From an uncultured Alphaproteobacteria bacterium (GTDB taxonomy: Bacteria > Pseudomonadota > Alphaproteobacteria > Rs-D84): a stretch of DNA of 38,212 bases. Made by a program: the position numbers and the translations under genes. Below, one piece after another: positions 32,589 to 38,212 of this stretch (position 1 is the stretch's first letter; each line of letters starts with the position of its first letter). Location of the stretch: positions 1 to 38,212 of the forward strand of contig CALXMQ010000009.1 of assembly GCA_944389515.1 (NCBI GenBank). Reading direction: 5' to 3'. The notes beneath the pieces were generated by a model that worked only from the letters and a program-made list of their open reading frames with translations, made no database searches and was not told the origin of the DNA.

Positions 32589-32591
32589 TAT

Positions 32592-32620
32592 CAACACCGG
32601 CATTTGCCGGTGTTTTTTTT
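32592..32620 (+). terminator. Terminator after guaC
   Basis: CACCGGC/GCCGGTG hairpin (32595-32612) followed by eight Ts. It is the reverse-complement loop version of the hairpins at 1342 and 31420. Confidence 0.85.
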
Positions 32621-32628
32621 ATATATTT

Positions 32629-32682
32629 TTATTCTGTGCAAATAAAAAAATGCCACAATAAACGTTGGTTTATTTTCGGCAT
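32629..32682 (-). pseudogene. Orphan start fragment of the Cys-rich family (17 codons)
   Basis: ATG 32682 opens MPKINQRLLWHFFICTE and then stops. The first codons match MPKINHRL of the Cys-rich gene at 4968-5990, and the promoter upstream is the same module. A hairpin (32651-32681) plus U-run lies inside, so a roughly 45-nt RNA would result. It may be a gene remnant or a deliberate short RNA. Confidence 0.45.
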
Positions 32683-32737
32683 TTATTTGAAACTATTTTA
32701 CCCTAAAAAACGCCCCCACGTCAATATCATTTTTGAC
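32667..32737 (-). repeat. Promoter/start-codon module, copy 2
   Basis: A ~71-bp near-copy of 5975-6044. On the minus strand it carries TTGACG (32719-32724), an 18-nt spacer and TAAAAT (32695-32700), followed by the same start. It faces away from the Cys-rich gene at 32782. Confidence 0.8.
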
Positions 32738-32781
32738 GTTTTTTACCCAACGTTTGTTTTCGGCACAATATGGGGGAAAAT

Positions 32782-33618
32782 ATGCGTAAAATAATACCTG
32801 TAATAATCGGAACAACGTTTACGATGCCGACATTTGCCATATCTGTTGCGCCTGTTTCTGGGGCCAGTGTAACAGACGCTGGGCAATATTCGGGATATAC
32901 ATGTGTCAAAGTGACTGGCAGCGGTCTGCCCGTAAATGATACATCTTTGCCAACAACGGATACATCGAACTGTTCTGCGACGGCTGCAATCGCATATCAG
33001 TCAAATTTTTCTGGTGGGGGCGTGGGGTCCACCGTATATCAAAAAAGGTACTGTACAGCATGTAAATCGGGGTATTCGCTGGAAACCAAAAGTGCGGTTT
33101 CAACACTTGCGCGCGACTGTAAAGTTACGTGGCAAGAATGCGAAGTAATATCCACTTTGATATGTGATGGTTTAGAATGCGAAGGCATCGCATCGTGGCA
33201 AAATTCTTCAACCACTGGAAATGAAACGCGTTGTAACGCAGATACCAATAAATGCGAATATCGGTGTCGCAGTGGATATTATGATGCTGGCGGCATGACA
33301 ATAATTGGCGGCGCAAATAATTGTAAAGCATGTCCAACAAATGCCACCTGTACCGGCGGCAACGCACTGCCATGTTGTAATGTCGGTTATTACATGTATG
33401 ATAACAACTATAACCCATCCATTAGTGGCGCACAGGCTGATTATGAATGCTTGCGTTGTCCGGCTTTATACGGCGTATATGGAACAACGCTTCCTATTTG
33501 TCCTCTCGTGGCACCAACACCATCGGATATAACACGGTGCTTTATACCACCAAATACAGATATCGATGTTACTGAGGGCACATTTCAATTCACAATGAAT
33601 TGTAATTATTCTGAATAA
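32782..33618 (+). CDS. Cys-rich secreted/surface protein (paralogue of 4968-5990)
   Basis: A 278-residue protein with a signal peptide (MRKIIPVIIGTTFTMPTFA) and about 21 cysteines in CxxC, CC and short-spaced patterns, implying a disulfide-rich exported protein. The C-terminal part (CPALYGVYGTT, then CFIPPN, GTFQF and a final Cys-Asn-Tyr) parallels the protein at 4968-5990. GGGGGA immediately before ATG 32782 sets the start. An ATG at 32770 overlaps that signal. The function is unknown; a surface-exposed role is inferred from export and the disulfide-rich composition. Confidence 0.78.
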   Translation: MRKIIPVIIGTTFTMPTFAISVAPVSGASVTDAGQYSGYTCVKVTGSGLPVNDTSLPTTDTSNCSATAAIAYQSNFSGGGVGSTVYQKRYCTACKSGYSLETKSAVSTLARDCKVTWQECEVISTLICDGLECEGIASWQNSSTTGNETRCNADTNKCEYRCRSGYYDAGGMTIIGGANNCKACPTNATCTGGNALPCCNVGYYMYDNNYNPSISGAQADYECLRCPALYGVYGTTLPICPLVAPTPSDITRCFIPPNTDIDVTEGTFQFTMNCNYSE

Positions 33619-33692
33619 ACCAGTACAATAAATGGGTGGGACGCCTGCTGTCAAAATTAAAAAATGTTCCGCCCACCAATTTTATTTCTAAA

Positions 33693-33721
33693 TAAAATCC
33701 CCCGATATCGGGGGATTTTTA
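33693..33721. terminator. Bidirectional terminator between the Cys-rich and phospholipase-D-family genes
   Basis: A perfect palindromic stem TCCCCCGA/TCGGGGGA flanked by A and T runs, able to end both convergent transcripts. Confidence 0.85.
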
Positions 33722-33743
33722 TATAGTGCACATACCAATAATA

Positions 33744-35333
33744 TTAAACAAATTTTTCTGGAACCAAATTTGTAATTATCTTTAACGCACGGCGGAATAT
33801 TGATGTGTCCGGACTGTAATTATACACACGTGGTTTTTTATCGCCGGGGCGACTGCCGGTCCAAACGGGGTCACCATTGTCATCCAATGTTACATGCCAT
33901 GATGTTTTGGTATCGCGTATTATCATTTCACGCAATTTATCTGCAAAATCACGACTTTCAAAAATCGCGACATTTTCTGTATTATAATACGCACTGCGCG
34001 GATCTAAATTAAAACTGCCAATCCATGAAATATCGTCATCAAAAACAATGGTTTTACTGTGCAGTACAGAAAAACTGGATTGTTTGCGTTCGCGATCATG
34101 TTGCTGGCCACGTAAATTTTCTGCAGACAACATGAATTCATAAACATCCGCGCCAGATTCAATCAACTGTTTACGATATTTTTCCCACTTGGCATATACC
34201 GTTGGCGCATTTGTCGATGCCAAAGAATTTGTAACAATCGTCATATGTACACCAGATTTTTCTTCGCGTAACATGTGTTCCAAACCGCCTTGACCTGGGA
34301 CAAAATATGCCGCCGACAAATACACAGAATCTTTGGTTCGTGTCCATAAATGTTGTAATGCCTGGATAATATCACCACGATAATTTTCTTTTTCTGACAT
34401 AGACATTTCAACCTTGGCCGGTGGGTCAGCTAAAAATTTACCGTACCCCCAACTGAAATCAAATTTTTTCTGTTTATATTCGTTCTGGGCCAATGTTATG
34501 ATTTTGTTGTATTCATGAATTGCATCTGCACTGGTTTGTTGCAATTCATCAAACTTTTTTTCCAATTTGCGTAATGCACGTTGCGATTTTGCCTTTGGAA
34601 AAACAGATGCAGGAATTGATAAATGATAATTCCAATATTCATCAAAACTGGCCGTGGCATACTTTGTCATATCGCCAATAAATAAAACATCTGTGTCTGA
34701 AAAATTAGATGCTGTTTCTGGATAGAAATAATTACTGCCGACATTACGACCGCCGGTTATGTATGCAATATTGTCAACAATAAATAATTTGTTATGCATA
34801 CGGGAATTTAATCGATTAAAGTCTAATAAAAATTGTGGGTAATACAACAATTTTGAACGATTGGCCACAGGATTAAAAACCTTGACCTCTATATTCGGAT
34901 GCTGGTTCAACAACATTACGTCAACAATATCAGATTTGGTACCATAATCATCCAGTAAAATACGTACCTTGACCCCACGGTCGGCCGCACGTTTTAATTC
35001 GCCAATTAAAACCTTGGACGAAAAATCATTACTGTAAATATACGTTTGTAAATCAATCGTCTTGGTCGCCATACGCGCAAATGCCGCACGAATTACAAAT
35101 GCAGACAGACCGTCTTCTATCAAAGTGGCACCACTGATATCATCGCCACGCGCCAGTTCATTGGCATAACACTGGGCGATTGGGGTTTGCATTGGGTTAT
35201 ATTCAAAATCAGATGCAGTAACCTTTGGTATATAATCTGATAAACGTTCATCTGTTGTTGACGTTGGGATGGTTGTACATCCCATAAACGGCAATGTGAA
35301 TATAAATAAAGAAACTTTCTTTAAGATTGACAA
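33744..35333 (-). CDS. Phospholipase D superfamily protein, ClsC (cardiolipin synthase)-like
   Basis: A 529-residue protein with two HKD motifs. HNKLFIVD is at about 180-187 followed by GGRN. HSKTIVFDD is at about 425-433 followed by GSFNLDPRS. This two-motif, unfused layout and the MSILKKVSLFIFTLPFMGCTT N-terminus, which could be a lipoprotein or signal sequence (non-standard Phe at lipobox -3), resemble ClsC-type cardiolipin synthases. The start is a TTG at 35333, since no ATG fits the N-terminal signal. AAAGGG lies about 11 nt upstream. Substrate identity is not proven by sequence. Confidence 0.8.
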   Translation of the reverse strand: MSILKKVSLFIFTLPFMGCTTIPTSTTDERLSDYIPKVTASDFEYNPMQTPIAQCYANELARGDDISGATLIEDGLSAFVIRAAFARMATKTIDLQTYIYSNDFSSKVLIGELKRAADRGVKVRILLDDYGTKSDIVDVMLLNQHPNIEVKVFNPVANRSKLLYYPQFLLDFNRLNSRMHNKLFIVDNIAYITGGRNVGSNYFYPETASNFSDTDVLFIGDMTKYATASFDEYWNYHLSIPASVFPKAKSQRALRKLEKKFDELQQTSADAIHEYNKIITLAQNEYKQKKFDFSWGYGKFLADPPAKVEMSMSEKENYRGDIIQALQHLWTRTKDSVYLSAAYFVPGQGGLEHMLREEKSGVHMTIVTNSLASTNAPTVYAKWEKYRKQLIESGADVYEFMLSAENLRGQQHDRERKQSSFSVLHSKTIVFDDDISWIGSFNLDPRSAYYNTENVAIFESRDFADKLREMIIRDTKTSWHVTLDDNGDPVWTGSRPGDKKPRVYNYSPDTSIFRRALKIITNLVPEKFV

Positions 35334-35425
35334 TTTTTATCAAACCCTTTTTTGTTGTGTATAATATAACATAATCGCAACGCATGTCAAATTCATTAAA
35401 AAATTTAATAATCCGAAAAAATACC

Positions 35426-35453
35426 TTTGATTTTAACAACGGCAATGTATAAT
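35426..35453 (+). promoter_or_regulatory. Likely galE promoter
   Basis: TTTGAT (35426-35431), a 16-nt spacer and a perfect TATAAT (35448-35453). Confidence 0.5.
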
Positions 35454-35481
35454 TTGGATAAAAATCGTAAAGGAACAGGAT

Positions 35482-36498
35482 ATGCAAAAGATTATTGTCA
35501 CAGGCGGATGTGGATATATCGGTTCACATACCACGGTTGCATTGCAAAATGCTGGGTACAATGTTGTTATATTTGACAACCTGGCAAATTCACGTATTGA
35601 TACATTGGACAGAATTGCTGAAATAACTGGAACCCGTCCAGATTTTGAACATGTTGATTGCACTGATACAAACGCGATACAAAATGCGTTTGCTAAAAAC
35701 TCAGATGCCATTGGGGTTATTCACTTTGCTGCATTAAAGGCTGTGGGGGAATCTGTTCAAAAACCAATCGAATATTACAAAAACAATTTGATATCATTGC
35801 TGAATATTTTAGAACAAATGTCTGCATTTGATATTAAAAATATTGTATTTTCTTCGTCTGCAACAGTATACGGAACACCTGATACATTACCCGTAACAGA
35901 ACAAACACCGTTACAGCCGGCGACATCACCATATGGACAAACCAAGGTTATGGCTGAAACAATTATTCGTGATGCTGTGGCGGCAAATTCAAACTTGCGC
36001 GCAGTGTTATTGCGGTACTTTAATCCGATTGGCGCACATCCGTCTGGTAAAATTGGCGAATTACCAAACGGTGTACCAAACAATCTGATGCCATATATTA
36101 CCCAGGTTGCCGCCGGTATTCGTGAAAAACTGAATATATTCGGAAACGATTACGAAACACGTGATGGTTTTTGTATTCGCGACTATATCGATGTCAACGA
36201 TTTGGCTGATGCACATGTTGCTGCGATGCGATATATGGAACAAATGCAAAATGGTACGGCAATATTTAATCTGGGCACAGGACGCGGATTATCTGTGATG
36301 GAATTGGTCAACGCATTTGAACATGCCACTGGGGTAAAAATTAAATACGAAATTACATCACGCCGTCCTGGCGATGTCCCAGCAATCTGGGCATGTGCAG
36401 ATTTAGCCAAAGAAAAATTAGGATGGGTTGCAAAAACTGATTTATCAGACACTATGAAATCTGCATGGCGGTGGCAACAAAATATATCTGAAAAATAA
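35482..36498 (+). CDS. galE: UDP-glucose 4-epimerase
   Basis: Interconverts UDP-glucose and UDP-galactose, supplying galactose for polysaccharide or glycolipid. The 338-residue protein has the NAD loop GGCGYIGS at 8-15, SSSATVYG at 124-131 and the catalytic YGQTK at 151-155, and RRPGDVP near the C-terminus. AAAGGA precedes the ATG. It lies far from rfbB in the window and shares only the broad sugar-nucleotide theme. Confidence 0.95.
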   Translation: MQKIIVTGGCGYIGSHTTVALQNAGYNVVIFDNLANSRIDTLDRIAEITGTRPDFEHVDCTDTNAIQNAFAKNSDAIGVIHFAALKAVGESVQKPIEYYKNNLISLLNILEQMSAFDIKNIVFSSSATVYGTPDTLPVTEQTPLQPATSPYGQTKVMAETIIRDAVAANSNLRAVLLRYFNPIGAHPSGKIGELPNGVPNNLMPYITQVAAGIREKLNIFGNDYETRDGFCIRDYIDVNDLADAHVAAMRYMEQMQNGTAIFNLGTGRGLSVMELVNAFEHATGVKIKYEITSRRPGDVPAIWACADLAKEKLGWVAKTDLSDTMKSAWRWQQNISEK

Positions 36499-36542
36499 TG
36501 CGAAAAAATTCAGGAAAATCGTCTGAAAATTCTATTTTTTGT

Positions 36543-36571
36543 TTGCACGGGGTTGCGTATTATGATAAAAT
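36543..36571 (+). promoter_or_regulatory. Promoter of the repeat-rich secreted protein gene
   Basis: TTGCAC (36543-36548), a 17-nt spacer and TAAAAT (36566-36571), followed by AGAAGGGAAG near the start codon. Confidence 0.65.
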
Positions 36572-36598
36572 TATACGTAATAGAAGGGAAGTTTTCGC

Positions 36599-38212
36599 AT
36601 GAAAAGATTGATTGCTGTACTTAGTGGATTGCTTGTTTTGCCTGCGTTTGCAGAAATTGCGCCTGCGTATTATTACGAAGAATTGATGGCACAATATGAA
36701 AGCGAAATGCCGGATGTCGAATTTGTCGACGACGAAATAAATGTGCAATCTGAAACAACAACGGAACAGGATGAACCTGTTGTACCAGTTGCACCCACAG
36801 CGGTCAGTCCACGTAATCAAAACGGTCGTGCGGCGGCATCACGCGCAATGGCCAGTGGTAATACAACAACAACGCGCGGCACGGCGGCCCGTAATGTAAC
36901 AAATGCAACAACTGCGCGCGTGGTAACATCACGTCCGACGGTTGTGGCGCGTCCGACAACATCTGGACGTGCGGCGGCAACTGCAAATGCATCACGCACT
37001 GCAACGGCGTCACGCACGGGAACATCACGCGCAAATGCAACAAACACTGTGACCAGTCGGCCAACAACATCTGTGCGTTCAACTGGCAGTGCCGCAACCC
37101 AGGGATTGACAACACGCAATTCTACCAGAACCAGTGGTAATACCGCACGTGCATCAATCGTTCAAACAGATACTGTAAATACACCTTTGTATATCAGCAG
37201 TCGTGTCGGCGTCAACAATACATCCAATGTAACAACACGTGTACCAACAATTCGTGTTGGCACTGCGGCGGTATCAACAAACGCAACGTCAACATCGGCA
37301 ACGTCTGAAACAACATCAGCAACAACGTCTATTGACGAATTAGCGCAACTGACAGATTATTGCAAGGCGCAATATGTCGCATGTATGGATAATTTCTGTA
37401 ACGTTCTGGATGATAACCAGGGTCGTTGCAGTTGCAGTGCAAACCTGGATAATTATGCCGAAACCGAAGCGGCATTGAAACAGGCAACCGAAGATTTACA
37501 AGACGTCGCATTACAAATTCAATATATTGGTCTGACTGCGGACGAAGTGGAAACATTGTTCACCCAGACCGAGGCTGAATTAGAAATGCAAACGTCCAGC
37601 GATAACAGCCAACTGAAAAACGATTTGGATAAAATCAAAAACATGATTATTGATGTTAAATCTGGTACACCAGAAGTATCAAGCGGCATGAGCTTTGATT
37701 TATCTGGATTGTTGGACTTTACAATCGACAGCACTGGATTCGATTTAAGTTCACTGTTAGGCAGTATGAGTGGTAATAACGACAGTATCAGCAACCAACG
37801 CGGTAAACAGTTATATGAAACTGCCGCAGCACGGTGCAAGGCAGCAGTTTTGAACAGTTGCTCTGCCCAGGGTGTTGATACAACAATTATTACAAATTCA
37901 TATGATTTGGAAATTGACAAGGCGTGTATCCAATACGAACGCGCATTGACGGATTCGAACGAACAAATGTCTTCGACCGTGCGTAACGCAAAAAGCGTTC
38001 TGCAACGCGCGCGTTTGTTGGTGGCACAACAAAAGAATCAATATGACCTGCGTGGGTGTGTAAATGCATTGGATACATGTATGCAGGACGATTTCGTATG
38101 CGGCGATGATTATGAAAACTGTCTGGATCCAACCGGCAAATACATAGTCAATGGGGAAGTAGTAGTAGGCAGCGAGCCTGGTGCGCCAGGGTATGACGAC
38201 GCGGCGATATAC
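36599..38212 (+). CDS. Long exported low-complexity protein, 3' end beyond the window
   Basis: The frame from ATG 36599 stays open to the last base (538 codons), so the gene is truncated by the window. A signal peptide (MKRLIAVLSGLLVLPAFA) is followed by an acidic stretch, then a long Thr/Ala/Ser/Arg-rich low-complexity region (about residues 65-235, with recurring TSRPTT, ASRTATASR and NATT-like units). A cysteine-containing region follows (YVACMDNFCNVLDD and, later, GCVNALDTCMQDDFVCGDDY), with heptad-like helical stretches between. The composition suggests a surface or envelope protein with a flexible stalk. I do not recognise the family. Confidence 0.75.
   Translation, partial: MKRLIAVLSGLLVLPAFAEIAPAYYYEELMAQYESEMPDVEFVDDEINVQSETTTEQDEPVVPVAPTAVSPRNQNGRAAASRAMASGNTTTTRGTAARNVTNATTARVVTSRPTVVARPTTSGRAAATANASRTATASRTGTSRANATNTVTSRPTTSVRSTGSAATQGLTTRNSTRTSGNTARASIVQTDTVNTPLYISSRVGVNNTSNVTTRVPTIRVGTAAVSTNATSTSATSETTSATTSIDELAQLTDYCKAQYVACMDNFCNVLDDNQGRCSCSANLDNYAETEAALKQATEDLQDVALQIQYIGLTADEVETLFTQTEAELEMQTSSDNSQLKNDLDKIKNMIIDVKSGTPEVSSGMSFDLSGLLDFTIDSTGFDLSSLLGSMSGNNDSISNQRGKQLYETAAARCKAAVLNSCSAQGVDTTIITNSYDLEIDKACIQYERALTDSNEQMSSTVRNAKSVLQRARLLVAQQKNQYDLRGCVNALDTCMQDDFVCGDDYENCLDPTGKYIVNGEVVVGSEPGAPGYDDAAIY

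Noticed and set aside
35248-35487. Minus-strand 79-codon frame overlapping the start of the phospholipase-D gene
   Set aside because: It overlaps the signal sequence in another frame and covers the galE promoter; composition is not protein-like.
36505-36540. Terminator after galE (TTCAG/CTGAA hairpin before a T-run)
   Set aside because: The 5-bp AT-rich stem is too weak for confidence; I left it out of the feature list.
1-38212. CRISPR array, insertion sequence with transposase, or integrase-bearing prophage
   Set aside because: No spaced repeats, transposase or integrase genes are visible anywhere in the window.

Overview
The window reads as a chromosomal segment of an AT-rich alphaproteobacterium. 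I infer this from the fabH-ihfA pair, a linked olsB-olsA-like ornithine-lipid pair, lgt, cvpA, hemW and an Fe-type superoxide dismutase. Gram-negative outer-membrane proteins, polysaccharide sugar-nucleotide enzymes, lactate dehydrogenase and a small 2[4Fe-4S] ferredoxin suggest a host-associated, at least partly fermentative organism. Coding density is high, most genes have clear Shine-Dalgarno sequences, and many intergenic gaps hold compact intrinsic terminators.

Layout. Positions 1-210 hold a leftward consensus promoter and a GC-richer leader that runs off the window edge, probably a stable RNA operon. Positions 319-4946 carry a dTDP-glucose dehydratase, lgt with a small upstream gene, a Bax-inhibitor-1 membrane protein, ferredoxin and a single-chain glycyl-tRNA synthetase. 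Positions 4968-10126 are a leftward surface block: a Cys-rich secreted protein, a glycine-zipper secreted protein and two outer-membrane barrels. Positions 10333-15474 hold a U32 tRNA-hydroxylase-like protein, tRNA-Thr, a small membrane protein, another outer-membrane protein, a CvpA-like protein with an exported CPHC thioredoxin-fold protein, and sodB. Positions 15498-16000 hold a broken Cro/CI-type regulator preceded by a strongly structured non-coding stretch that resembles phage immunity RNAs. Positions 16031-20109 are leftward: a membrane-fused spermidine-synthase-like protein, an acetyltransferase, lactate dehydrogenase and fabH-ihfA. A tRNA-Arg(CCT) gene and a Cys/His-rich membrane protein follow on the plus strand.

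Positions 20607-22332 are a complete MunI-like type II restriction-modification cassette (methyltransferase, controller, nuclease). It is bracketed by a perfect 14-bp direct repeat, is AT-richer than its surroundings and uses AGA/AGG arginine codons. The predicted target CAATTG occurs only once by eye in the whole window. To the right are an archaeal/eukaryotic-type prolyl-tRNA synthetase, olsA-olsB, a lytic transglycosylase, a large outer-membrane protein, hemW with an M13 peptidase, GMP reductase, a second Cys-rich secreted protein, a phospholipase-D-family protein, galE and a long repeat-rich secreted protein cut by the window end.

The most interesting signals are these: the restriction-modification insertion with its target duplication and CAATTG depletion; a duplicated ~71-bp promoter/start-codon module (5975-6044 and 32667-32737) that predicts near-leaderless transcripts with a terminator-like hairpin just after the start codon; the structured RNA-like locus at 15771-15960; and a palindromic -35 box shared by the divergent fabH and tRNA-Arg promoters. 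All motif calls were made by eye, without database searches.
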